From Rhodothermales bacterium (lineage in GTDB: Bacteria; Bacteroidota; Rhodothermia; Rhodothermales; VXPQ01), in the NCBI GenBank assembly GCA_022821845.1, contig JAJECT010000026.1:1-47276 (forward strand): a stretch of 47,276 nucleotides of DNA, written 5' to 3'. The notes below the pieces were generated by a model. That model saw only the letters and a program-made list of their open reading frames with translations. It was not told the DNA's origin and did no database searches. Positions 1 to 8,166 of the stretch are shown one piece after another (the first letter of the stretch is position 1; every line of letters starts with the position of its first letter). A program made the translations under genes and the position numbers.

Positions 1-469
1 GCGCCACGGGCGGGCTGTTCGAAGGCGACGACGGAAAAACGGCCTTTGGATCGACGATCACCGTCGCTTCCTGCGTCGCGCTGCCCCCGTTCGCCGTCGC
101 CGTAATCGTGATCTTCGCCGTGCCCGCCTTCACTGCGTGTACCTCAATCATACTCCCGCATATGTCATCTACGATGGCTATCCCCGGATGCGACGACACG
201 GCAGCGTAGGCAAGCGCGCTCCCCGTAGTCTCCTTGAAGTAGAACCGGGCGCTGAAACGGACGAACGAGGCGCCCGCCGCGATCTTTTTGTCGGGGATTG
301 TCCCTACGGCTATCGGCGTCGATCCCGAAAAAGACGCAGACAAGGAGAAACCATCCGCCTCGTCGCCGCCGCACGTCCCGGCGCGGGCCGAGGCCCCGCC
401 GAAATGCAACGACACCAGACTGATCGCTAAAACCAGGGCGTAACGAAATGCCGAAGAAAACAGGCTCAT
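1..469 (-). CDS. Secreted Ig/cadherin-like repeat protein, N-terminal part (cut by window edge)
   Basis: Reading from an ATG at 467-469, the frame stays open to base 1 (156 codons). Residues 1-29 form a signal peptide (hydrophobic LVLAISLVSLHF, then an ASARA-type cleavage site). The rest reads as a beta-rich Ig-like repeat containing VGTIPDKKIAAGASF and later AGTAKITITATANGG, ATVIVDP and SPSNSPPVA. That order (PVAVGTIP...AGTATITVTAT...VxVxP...PPVA) is the usual unit of putative Ig/cadherin-like adhesive repeats, and the final PPVA looks like the start of a second repeat. A large surface or secreted adhesin-like protein continuing to the left is likely; its full domain content and anchor are not visible. 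No clear ribosome binding site precedes the start. Confidence 0.6.
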   Translation of the reverse strand, partial: MSLFSSAFRYALVLAISLVSLHFGGASARAGTCGGDEADGFSLSASFSGSTPIAVGTIPDKKIAAGASFVRFSARFYFKETTGSALAYAAVSSHPGIAIVDDICGSMIEVHAVKAGTAKITITATANGGSATQEATVIVDPKAVFPSSPSNSPPVA

Positions 470-593
470 ACGTCCAACAAGCGTAACCGCACAGGATAGC
501 GCCGGACGCCAAAAACCGCCCGGCCACCCCCAGCATACTTAACGATTTCTTCAAAATCAAGCGATAATCCCAAAAAATTATTACCAAAAGGTT

Positions 594-700
594 AAATCTG
601 GCCATTTTCTTGGCTCCTGCAACAATGCGCCTAATATTTTTAAGTGCGCATTTACCGCCCCTTAAAAATTAAGGCAGGGGCGTAAATAGCCAATAGAAAA
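594..700. repeat. Dispersed hairpin element, copy 1
   Basis: This stretch aligns over about 105 bp with 21570-21675. Shared blocks include AAATCTGG, CTAATATTTTTA, GCGCATTT, GCCCCTTAAAAATTAAGG and AAATAGCC.ATAGAAA. The core at 630-674 can fold as one long AT-rich hairpin: CCTAATATTTTTAAG pairs with CTTAAAAATTAAGG across a GC-containing loop. It lies about 70 nt downstream of the cupin gene stop (minus strand), in the 299-bp gap between two minus-strand genes. The rest of the gap (701-768) is a T- and G-rich run on the minus strand directly after the cupin stop and may help termination. No gene is seen in 470-768. Confidence 0.7.
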
Positions 701-768
701 GGAATAAATTTGCCCCAAAAATCCGCCTCAAAAACCGCATTATCCCAAAAAACCCCCAAAAAAAACCC

Positions 769-1110
769 TCAAGCCCGCCCGAAATCATCCTCCAGGCGGA
801 CGATGTCGTCTTCAAGGCACAGGCCAAGCTGGGTTTCGATAATGACGAGCGGGACGGAGCCGTCGTTTTCGATGCGGTGCACATCTCCCCTGTCGATAAA
901 AAGCGCGTCTCCCGTCTGTACGCGGCGCTGCGCGGCGTTCAGCGTAAAAAGGCCGTTCCCGGACGCAATCACCCAGTGTTCCCGCCGGTGCGCGTGCTTC
1001 TGAAGCGAGAGCCGCCGTCCGGGACGAACGACAATGCGCTTGACGCGGTATCCCGGCTCGTTCAGGTATTCTTCCCAGCGGCCCCAGGGCCTGTCGTCGG
1101 AGTCCGTCAT
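769..1110 (-). CDS. Cupin protein, mannose-6-phosphate isomerase type II-like domain
   Basis: This 113-residue protein is a single cupin barrel. Residues 7-51 (RPWGRWEEY ... RPGRRLSLQKHAHRREHWV) match the C-terminal isomerase domain of bifunctional ManC/AlgA proteins. Likely metal ligands are His39, His41 and Glu44 (HxHxxE) in the first cupin motif and His78 in GDVHRIEN. It lacks the guanylyltransferase half of ManC, so it is a stand-alone sugar-phosphate isomerase/epimerase-like or metal-binding cupin; the substrate is unknown. The start overlaps the stop of the upstream NhaC gene as ATGA (4 bp), so the two are translationally coupled and this is the last gene of the block. Longer readings through the NhaC gene in this frame are antisense-like shadows. 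Confidence 0.8.
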   Translation of the reverse strand: MTDSDDRPWGRWEEYLNEPGYRVKRIVVRPGRRLSLQKHAHRREHWVIASGNGLFTLNAAQRRVQTGDALFIDRGDVHRIENDGSVPLVIIETQLGLCLEDDIVRLEDDFGRA

Positions 1111-3017
1111 GCGCCCTCTGCTTCGGGAATGCGCTTGCCGAACGTCCGCAAGCCGAAAAACAGCGTCAGGGCGCCCGCAAGCAGGCCAATCCACCAGGGC
1201 AACCCGAACCCGGCGGGCACAATGCCCAGCGCGATGGCGACGACGCCCACGAACGACGCGTAGGGCAGCTGGGTGCGGACATGGTCTATGTGATCGCAGC
1301 CGGACGCCATGGAAGAAAGAATCGTCGTGTCCGATATAGGAGAACAATGGTCTCCGCAGACGGCTCCCGTGAGTACGCAGGCCACGGAAGAATACATAAT
1401 GTGATGATGCGATCCGTCCGTCATGCCGTTGATGGCGAGAATGGCCCACACCAGGGGAAGCACAAGCGGCATGAGAATGCCCATAGCCCCCCAGCTGGAC
1501 CCCGTGGAGAACGCGGTAACGGCGGCCAGCACGAAAATCAGCGCGGGCACGATGGCCGGAGGCAGCGATTCGCCCAGCGCGGAAATAAGGTAGTCCGCCG
1601 TATGGATGACCGTGGTAATCTCCGAAAGCGCCCAGGCCAGCACCAGGATAACGCACGCCAGCAGCATGGACTTGACGCCCGCGAACCAGGCGTTTATTGT
1701 TTCGGTGAGGGTGAGCGTACGGCGGACAAGCGACAACCCCACCGCCGTAATCACGCCCAATAGCGATCCCCACATGAGGGCGCTGTACGAATCCGCCGTG
1801 CCGATAATGTCCCGCAGCGTATCGCCTTCTCCGGTGGCGTACAGCCCGCCCAGCACGGATACGACCAGCACGACTACGGGCGCCACGGCGTCTATGGCGT
1901 GGTATTGCGCGCCGGCCTTGGGGGATACGGCGTCGGCCGCTTCCTGGTGCTGCCCAATGTCGGCGTCCGGGGACAATACCTGGCCCGTGCGGCGGGCGCG
2001 CGCCTCCGCCCGGTGCATGGGGCCGAAATCCCGCGCGGAAGAAGCCACGCAAAACACGAAGAAAATGGCGAGAATCGGATAAAAACTGTAGGGAATGGAT
2101 TGCAAAAAGATCGAATAGGCCGATTCGCCGAAGCCGTCGAGATTCGCTACGGCCACGCCGATCAGGCCGACTTCGTAGCCGATCCATGTGGTGACCAGCG
2201 CAAGACAGGCGACGGGCGCCGCCGTCGAGTCCACGATATACGCCAGTTTCTCCCGGGAAACGTTGAAGCGGTCCGTCACCGAACGCATGGTGTTGCCCAC
2301 CACGAGCGTGTTGGCGTAATCGTCGAAAAAGACGAGGAGCCCCATCATGCCCGTAGCGACTTGCGCCTTGCGGGCCGAGCGAATCCGCCGAACAAGGCGC
2401 TCTACGATGTCTTGCATGCCCCCGTTGCGCGAAATAATCCCCACCATGCCCCCGATCATAAGCGAAAACAGGATGATGGCCCCGTGCCCGGGGTCGATGA
2501 GCGCGGCGAGTACGTACGCCTGAAACGTATCCAGCAGGCCCAGCCACAGGCCGTCGAACCCCATGCCGCGCGCAACCCAGGCGCCTACGAAGAGGCCAAG
2601 GAACAGGGCGGGAATAACCTGCCGGAGAATGAGCGCGGCGGCGATAGCTATAAGCGGCGGAACGACAGACACCCAGCCGGGAATGACATGCATCCCGGTC
2701 CTGGCGACCACCTCGTCGTTGCGCAGCAAGGCGATGGATACGAAACCGAGGGACGAAACCGTGGCGTCGCGCAGGCGCCATTGCCCGTCCGGCGCGCGTT
2801 CCAGCGGAAGAGGATCCGCTTCGCCGACCCGCACCCGGTACGCCGCCGCCGAGTCGGCTTCGACGCCTTCTGCGCGCACGTCGAACGCTTTCCCCCGAAG
2901 CATCACGGAGGGCGCGTCCAGAGCCCCCTCCTGCGCCTGCGCGGCGCCGGCCCAGCACAACGCCGCCACGCACGCCCATGCCAGAAAAACGCGCCGCCGC
3001 AAACCGGAAAAACGCAT
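1107..3017 (-). CDS. NhaC-family Na+/H+ antiporter with N-terminal secreted domain
   Basis: This 636-residue inner-membrane protein belongs to the NhaC/YuiF-like antiporter group and exchanges Na+ (or a small organic ion) for H+. Residues 1-29 are a signal peptide (MRFSGLRRRVFLAWA..., cleavage near AQAQ). Residues 30-113 are a hydrophilic, beta-rich stretch that should lie outside the membrane. Transport segments begin near residue 114 and continue to the C-terminus, including the family-like FFDDYANTLVVGN and WGAMGILMPLVLPL segments. The ATG at 3015-3017 was chosen because it opens the signal peptide and falls 16 nt after the AGCS stop; an upstream start would overlap that gene by about 60 bp. 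The N-terminal domain is the odd feature. Neighbouring AGCS suggests linked Na+ cycling. Confidence 0.85.
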   Translation of the reverse strand: MRFSGLRRRVFLAWACVAALCWAGAAQAQEGALDAPSVMLRGKAFDVRAEGVEADSAAAYRVRVGEADPLPLERAPDGQWRLRDATVSSLGFVSIALLRNDEVVARTGMHVIPGWVSVVPPLIAIAAALILRQVIPALFLGLFVGAWVARGMGFDGLWLGLLDTFQAYVLAALIDPGHGAIILFSLMIGGMVGIISRNGGMQDIVERLVRRIRSARKAQVATGMMGLLVFFDDYANTLVVGNTMRSVTDRFNVSREKLAYIVDSTAAPVACLALVTTWIGYEVGLIGVAVANLDGFGESAYSIFLQSIPYSFYPILAIFFVFCVASSARDFGPMHRAEARARRTGQVLSPDADIGQHQEAADAVSPKAGAQYHAIDAVAPVVVLVVSVLGGLYATGEGDTLRDIIGTADSYSALMWGSLLGVITAVGLSLVRRTLTLTETINAWFAGVKSMLLACVILVLAWALSEITTVIHTADYLISALGESLPPAIVPALIFVLAAVTAFSTGSSWGAMGILMPLVLPLVWAILAINGMTDGSHHHIMYSSVACVLTGAVCGDHCSPISDTTILSSMASGCDHIDHVRTQLPYASFVGVVAIALGIVPAGFGLPWWIGLLAGALTLFFGLRTFGKRIPEAEGA

Positions 3018-3033
3018 CGTTTTGCGCCGTTCG

Positions 3034-4794
3034 TTACCCACGAGGCTGCCGGTTCTTGCCCCGCTTCTCTTCAAGGCTGCGCTCGCGCGCCTCATAGTTC
3101 TCCACCCAGGGACGGCGTTTGAAATACCTGATCGTCATTTCCCGAACCTTGCCCGAAAGGAACGCCATGGCCAAGAGGTTCGGCAGAATCACAATGCCCA
3201 GAAATACGTCGCCCAGCGTCCATACCGTCGTGAGGGCCAGCGTAGCGCCCACGAAGTGCATGGCCACGAAAACCGCCTTGTACGGAATCACGCCCTTCTG
3301 GCCAAACAGATAATAGGCGCAGCGATCTCCGTAATAACTCCAGGCGATGGCGGTAGAAACCGCAAAAAGCAGCACGCTGAGTATCACGATGTAGCCTCCC
3401 CAGTCGCCGAGCGGAGCCAAGCCGCGCTGAAAGCCCAGTTGCGTCATCGGGGCGCCGTTCTCCACGGCGTCGCCGTACAAAGCGGCGTATTCCTGCCCCC
3501 CCGTGGCGACGGCGCGTTGCCTCGCCGGTTCCAGGCGTCCGGTAAACGGCTCCGTATGCTCCGCGTCGACGAACAAGCGTTCGACGGCCACGTCGTGCCA
3601 GGCCAGTTGCGCTCTGCCTGGGCCCGTTTGCGCCAGGCCGTCCACGATGGGGATTTCCTCCGGGGGATCGGCGGCGGAAAAAGCGCCCGCCTCGTCCTGC
3701 TGCACATACCCGATATCGCCCGCCGCCAGGTCCAGTTCCGTGGGCGTCCGGGCGTTCCATACGCCGGTGGTGAGGATGACGAGCGCGGTCATCGTGCAAA
3801 TGACAATGGTGTCGATGAACGGTTCGAGCAGCGCCACGACCCCTTCCGAAACCGGTTCGTCCGTCTTGGCGGCGGAATGCGCGATGGGCGCCGATCCTTG
3901 CCCGGCCTCGTTCGAAAACAGCCCGCGGCGCACCCCCCACATAAGCGTAAGCAGGAACGCGCCCGTGCCGGTGCCGGCCACCCCGGCGCTCGGATTAAAC
4001 GCTTCCCGGAAAATGAGTCCCAGCGCGTCGGGAAGCTGATGTATGTTCATCACAATGATGAGGAGGGCGCCCAGCACGTACACGGCGGCCATAACCGGAG
4101 CGAGCACGCCGGTAACCCGCCCGATGCGGCCAATGCCTCCCAGAATGACCATGCCTATGACGGCCGACGTAACGATCCCCGTAACCCAGGCCGCCACGCC
4201 GAATTCGGAGGACATCACGTCCGCCACCGTATTGGCCTGCACGGCGTTGCCCGTAAAAAAGGCGGTAATCCCCAGCAGCACGGCGAAAAACACGGCAAGG
4301 GGTTTCCAGCGGCTGCCCAGGCCGCGCTCGATATAATACATGGGCCCGCCCGCCACCGTGCCCTGCTTGCGAGACGCATCGTCCGCAGGCACTATATCCC
4401 GGTAATGCTGCGCAAGCGTAACCTCCGTATACTTGGTGGCCATGCCCAGGAACGCGGTAATCCACATCCAGAAAATCGCGCCGGGACCGCCCCAGTGGAT
4501 GGCGATGGCTACGCCCGCGATATTGCCGATGCCCACCGTCGCCGAAAGGGCCGTGGTGAGCGCCTGAAAATGGGATACGTCGCCGGGCTCGTTGGGGTCG
4601 TCGTACCTGCCGGACGTAACGGCAAACCCGTGCCGAAGGCGACGAACCTGTATGAATTGCAGCCGGAGCGTCAGGAATACGCCGGTGCCCAGGAGCAGAA
4701 TAATGACAAGAGGGATCGGTTCGCCGCCGACCGAAGGGCCGAACGACCATACGGCGCTCTCCAGGGCGGAAACGATCCGTTCGAAAACATTCAT
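3034..4794 (-). CDS. Sodium:alanine symporter, AGCS family
   Basis: This 586-residue polytopic protein should import alanine or glycine with Na+. Family-like stretches include VGIGNIAGVAIAIHWGGPGAIFW, the GMATKYTEVTLAQHYR segment and GVRRGLFSNEAGQGSAPIAHS. Between helices near residues 375-470 there is an unusually long hydrophilic insertion, rich in acidic residues, before the last membrane segments; most family members are nearer 450-500 residues. The ATG at 4792-4794 (MNVFERIV) is chosen because AGCS proteins normally begin just before the first helix; an ATG at 4857 would add 21 residues and leave only 12 nt after ftsE. Alanine racemase and D-Ala ligase nearby fit an alanine role. Confidence 0.88.
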   Translation of the reverse strand: MNVFERIVSALESAVWSFGPSVGGEPIPLVIILLLGTGVFLTLRLQFIQVRRLRHGFAVTSGRYDDPNEPGDVSHFQALTTALSATVGIGNIAGVAIAIHWGGPGAIFWMWITAFLGMATKYTEVTLAQHYRDIVPADDASRKQGTVAGGPMYYIERGLGSRWKPLAVFFAVLLGITAFFTGNAVQANTVADVMSSEFGVAAWVTGIVTSAVIGMVILGGIGRIGRVTGVLAPVMAAVYVLGALLIIVMNIHQLPDALGLIFREAFNPSAGVAGTGTGAFLLTLMWGVRRGLFSNEAGQGSAPIAHSAAKTDEPVSEGVVALLEPFIDTIVICTMTALVILTTGVWNARTPTELDLAAGDIGYVQQDEAGAFSAADPPEEIPIVDGLAQTGPGRAQLAWHDVAVERLFVDAEHTEPFTGRLEPARQRAVATGGQEYAALYGDAVENGAPMTQLGFQRGLAPLGDWGGYIVILSVLLFAVSTAIAWSYYGDRCAYYLFGQKGVIPYKAVFVAMHFVGATLALTTVWTLGDVFLGIVILPNLLAMAFLSGKVREMTIRYFKRRPWVENYEARERSLEEKRGKNRQPRG

Positions 4795-4869
4795 ACTATC
4801 GCTTGCATAGGGAAGTAGGGAGGCGGGTAGCTGTCCGGTCGCATCGTCGCGATGCATTCGGAATGTAAT

Positions 4870-5553
4870 TTACAAGGTTTCCGGAGCCACGTCCACAATA
4901 TGTTTCCCCATGAAGCCCAAGGTACGGGCGGGGAACTGCTTGACCAGGCGATAATCGTGCGTCGCCATAAGCACCGTCATGCCCTGCCGGTGCAGCATAG
5001 CAATCAATTTGAGGATTTCGTCGGCGACCTTCGGGTCCAGATTGCCGGTGGGTTCGTCCGCCAGGAGCATCATCGGCTCGTTCACGATGGCCCGGGCGAT
5101 CGAAACGCGCTGTTGCTCCCCGCCGGACAGTTCGTGCGGAAAGTGCTTCCGCTTGTGGCTCAGCCCGACGAGCGACAATACCTGCATGACGCGCTCCCGG
5201 ACGGCTTTGCCCCGCTTGCCGGTTACGTACATGGCGAAGGCGACATTTTCGTGCACCGAGCGGTCCGGGAGCAATTGAAAATCCTGAAACACCACGCCAA
5301 GCGAACGGCGCAGGCGCGGAATGTGCGACGCGCGCATCTTGTCCGTCCGGTACTTGCCTATTTCCGCCACGCCGCGGTCTGGCAACACGTCCATGTACAA
5401 CATCCGCAACAAGGTCGTTTTCCCGCTCCCCGTAGGGCCTACGAGATACGCCATCTCCCCCTGCGCGATCGCCAGGTCCAGGCGCTCGACCACCGTACGG
5501 CGATGGCCGTCGGGCAATACGTGCGAAAGCGATATGTTGGAAAGGCGAATCAT
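4870..5553 (-). CDS. ftsE: FtsE-like ABC transporter ATP-binding protein
   Basis: This 227-residue cytoplasmic ATPase has Walker A GPTGSGKTT (about 39-47), a Q-loop in VVFQDFQLLPD, the signature LSGGEQQRVSIARA, Walker B MMLLADEPTGNLDP and an H-loop ATHD. The FQDFQLLPDRSVHENVAFA and DEPTGNLDP wording is close to FtsE, which works with FtsX to control septal peptidoglycan hydrolases. No ftsX gene is adjacent, so the partner is presumably elsewhere; a LolD/MacB-type role cannot be excluded. Its start overlaps the pdxA stop as ATGA, so the two are likely co-translated. Confidence 0.8.
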   Translation of the reverse strand: MIRLSNISLSHVLPDGHRRTVVERLDLAIAQGEMAYLVGPTGSGKTTLLRMLYMDVLPDRGVAEIGKYRTDKMRASHIPRLRRSLGVVFQDFQLLPDRSVHENVAFAMYVTGKRGKAVRERVMQVLSLVGLSHKRKHFPHELSGGEQQRVSIARAIVNEPMMLLADEPTGNLDPKVADEILKLIAMLHRQGMTVLMATHDYRLVKQFPARTLGFMGKHIVDVAPETL

Positions 5554-6623
5554 GGGCCGCTGCGGCGGCGGGCTATATCGACGGCAAGGCGAATGGCGCT
5601 CAGCATGCTCTCCGGGCGCGCCTTTCCTTGACCCGCAATATCGAATGCGGTTCCATGGTCCGGGGACGTGCGCACGATGGGGAGGCCCGCAGTATAATTG
5701 ACGCCCCGCCCGAAAGCAAGCGTTTTGAAGGGCGCCAGCCCCTGGTCGTGGTACATGGCCACCACGGCGTCCGAGCGGCGCCAGGCGCCTGCGCCAAAGA
5801 ATCCGTCTGCGGGATGCGGCCCGGAAGCAACGATCCCGTCCGCCTGCGCCGCGCGAACGGCGGGACCGATAGCCGTGGTTTCTTCGCGCCCGAGCACGCC
5901 GCCCTCGCCCGCATGCGGATTAAGGCCCAGCACGGCGATGTTCGGGCGGGCTACGCCAAAATCTCGCCGAAGCGCGGCATGAACCACGCGAATGGCCTCC
6001 AGCACGGCGCGTTGCGTAATGGCGGGCGGCACGGCAGAGAGCGGCATGTGCGCCGTAACGAGGCCCACGCGCAGCCCGTCGGCGACCATCATCATCGCAT
6101 GCCGGTCGCAACCTGCGAGGCGGGCGATAAATTCCGTGTGTCCCGGATGCGCATACCCGGCCAGCGCAATAGCCTCCTTGTGCACCGGCGCGGTAACCAT
6201 GGCGTCCACTTCCCCGGCGAGGCATAGCGCGGCGGCCCGCTCGACGGCTTGCATCGCCAGCGCGCCCGCCTCCGGGGCCACCGCTCCGAACGTGGGTTCA
6301 AACGCATCCTCTTCCGCCCCGCGCAGCACGAGCCATTCGTCCGGGGGGAGCCGGGCGGGCAGGGCCGTCGCCGCGCGCATCGCCGGAAAAGCGCTGCCGA
6401 GGCGAGCGGCATGCGCCCGGAGCACTCGAGGCGACCCCACAAACACCGGCTGCGCGATCTGCAAGCGGGACAGTTCCCGCGCGCTTTTGAGCGCAATTTC
6501 CGGGCCGACGCCGTTGGGATCGCCCAGCGTAATCGCTATGCGCGGCAGCGCGGCGCGCGCCTTGGCCTGCGCAGCGCCGCCTGAAACCCCGGCAGCGCCC
6601 GCCCCCGGCCTCTCGTCCGTCAT
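5550..6623 (-). CDS. pdxA: 4-hydroxythreonine-4-phosphate dehydrogenase
   Basis: PdxA oxidises 4-phosphohydroxy-L-threonine in the DXP-dependent route to pyridoxal phosphate. The 357-residue protein shows the N-terminal ITLGDPNGVGPEI block, a central HTEFIARLAGCDRHAMMM stretch with a metal-binding His, the MYHDQGLAPFKTLAF motif with another metal-ligand His, and TSPDHGTAFDIAGQGKA near the C-terminus. The ATG at 6621-6623 (MTDERPG) lies 19 nt past the pepA stop and is preferred; upstream ATGs would overlap pepA by up to 85 bp. The stop overlaps ftsE by 4 bp. The protein makes the PLP cofactor that the window's alanine racemase and MetB-type enzyme use. Confidence 0.92.
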   Translation of the reverse strand: MTDERPGAGAAGVSGGAAQAKARAALPRIAITLGDPNGVGPEIALKSARELSRLQIAQPVFVGSPRVLRAHAARLGSAFPAMRAATALPARLPPDEWLVLRGAEEDAFEPTFGAVAPEAGALAMQAVERAAALCLAGEVDAMVTAPVHKEAIALAGYAHPGHTEFIARLAGCDRHAMMMVADGLRVGLVTAHMPLSAVPPAITQRAVLEAIRVVHAALRRDFGVARPNIAVLGLNPHAGEGGVLGREETTAIGPAVRAAQADGIVASGPHPADGFFGAGAWRRSDAVVAMYHDQGLAPFKTLAFGRGVNYTAGLPIVRTSPDHGTAFDIAGQGKARPESMLSAIRLAVDIARRRSGP

Positions 6624-6642
6624 GACGGCGGCCGCCGCTATG

Positions 6643-8154
6643 TCATTCGGAAGCATAGCCATGCAGGAAATCGACCAGCAAACGAACCCCGAAACCGGTG
6701 CCGCCCTTCGGACGCCAGGGCAAGGCATGATGCAAAAACGACGGCCCGGCCAGGTCGATATGAATCCAGGGATAGTTCGTAAAATGCTCCAGAAACTTGG
6801 CGGCGGTGATGGACCCGGCTTCCCGGCGGCTGCTGATGTTTTGCAGGTCCGCCACCTCGCTCCGCATCAACTCGCCGTAATGCGGATACATGGGCAGGCG
6901 GTGCACCAGGTCCCCGGTGCGGCGACCCGCCTCTTCCATGGCCTGGAGCCGGGTTTCCGGGCGGGGCCTGTCGTTCGTCATGACGGCGGCCACTTCGGAG
7001 CCAAGCGCCACCACCTGGGCGCCCGTCAGGGTGGACAACTCGATCACCAGCGGCGGATCGTACGTAGCCGCCCAGGAAAGCGCGTCGGCAAGGATCATGC
7101 GGCCCTCGGCGTCGGTGTTCAGCACCTCCACCGTCTTGCCGGAATGCATCCGAACGACGTCCCCGGGCACGTAGGCGTTCTCGCCGGGGCGGTTGTCCGT
7201 AGCCGGGACCAGCCCCACCACATGCCGGGGAAAATCAAGGCGGGACAGCGCCGTCATGGCGCCCACGACCGCCGCCGCGCCCGCCATATCCGCTTTCATG
7301 TGGTCCATGGAATTTGCCGTGGGCTTGAGCGAAAGCCCGCCCGTATCGAACATCACGCCCTTGCCCACGAGCACGACGGGCGGGGCCTCGGGGGCATGGT
7401 CCGGCTTCCAGGTCATGGTGGTGAAGGTCGGCGGCTCCTGACTGCCCCGGTTCACCGCCAGGAGGCCCCCCATGCCCTCCTGCTCGATGCGGTCCTTCTC
7501 CCATATTTCCACGGAAAAGCCGTGCCGCTTGCCCAGGTCCGCAACCATGCCGGAAAAGGCCGTCGGCGACTTTTCGTCCGGGGAGATATTCACCAGGTCG
7601 CGGGCCGCCGCGACGGACGCCGCGAGGATGCGCCCGCGCTCCGCGCCCCGAAGCGCCTCGTCCGCATCCTCGCCGCCGACATGCACCACAATGCGCTCCA
7701 GCGAGGGGGTTTCCTTTTTCGCGGGGGCGGTCTTGTAGCGGGCGAAGCGGTAGGCGGACAGCATATACCCCTCCACCAGCGCCTGCGCGGCGGCGAACGC
7801 CCCTTCCTTGCCGTCCGGCGGGAGCGCAAGCCCCACGGAAGCGACGCCGTACTTCGCGGCGAGGCGTTCGGCGGCGGCGGCGGCCCGCCGCAACGATTCC
7901 AGGCCCGCCTTGCCAGACGGACCCAGGCCCACCAGCGCCAGCCGCCGGGCCTTGCCAGAGGGGGCGTACAGCAGCACGGCGGCGTCCGCCGAGCCATCGA
8001 AATCCGGCGCGGCGGCAAGCGTCGTATCGCCCGCCATCGAAGCCAGTTCGCCCAGGCGGGCGGCGGCGCGCTCCTCGTACGCCGGCGCAATCAGCAAATC
8101 CACGTCCAGCTCCGCAAGCGAAGCGGTCGCGACCGAAACATCTACAGAAAACAT
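6643..8154 (-). CDS. pepA: Leucyl aminopeptidase, M17 family
   Basis: This 503-residue cytoplasmic metallo-aminopeptidase removes N-terminal residues from peptides. The catalytic domain carries GKGVMFDTGGLSLKP (Lys265 and Asp270 are likely metal/catalytic residues), the second metal region MKADMAGAAAV (Asp289) and the M17 signature NTDAEGRMILADAL at 346-359. Residues 1-170 form the divergent N-terminal domain. The start ATG is 12 nt after the stop of the DHH gene, so it belongs to the same run of genes. It may share peptide use with the DPP-IV-type enzyme at the head of the block. Confidence 0.93.
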   Translation of the reverse strand: MFSVDVSVATASLAELDVDLLIAPAYEERAAARLGELASMAGDTTLAAAPDFDGSADAAVLLYAPSGKARRLALVGLGPSGKAGLESLRRAAAAAERLAAKYGVASVGLALPPDGKEGAFAAAQALVEGYMLSAYRFARYKTAPAKKETPSLERIVVHVGGEDADEALRGAERGRILAASVAAARDLVNISPDEKSPTAFSGMVADLGKRHGFSVEIWEKDRIEQEGMGGLLAVNRGSQEPPTFTTMTWKPDHAPEAPPVVLVGKGVMFDTGGLSLKPTANSMDHMKADMAGAAAVVGAMTALSRLDFPRHVVGLVPATDNRPGENAYVPGDVVRMHSGKTVEVLNTDAEGRMILADALSWAATYDPPLVIELSTLTGAQVVALGSEVAAVMTNDRPRPETRLQAMEEAGRRTGDLVHRLPMYPHYGELMRSEVADLQNISSRREAGSITAAKFLEHFTNYPWIHIDLAGPSFLHHALPWRPKGGTGFGVRLLVDFLHGYASE

Positions 8155-8166
8155 GGGATACTCTGG

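Noticed and set aside
730-768. G-quadruplex after the cupin gene
   Set aside because: Minus strand has GGG, GGGGG and GGG tracts, but the fourth tract is too far away for a standard quadruplex.
769-2979. A 736-codon open frame on the minus strand ending with the cupin
   Set aside because: Only its last 113 codons (the cupin) show a protein family. The rest is arginine- and glycine-rich shadow of the NhaC gene in another frame.
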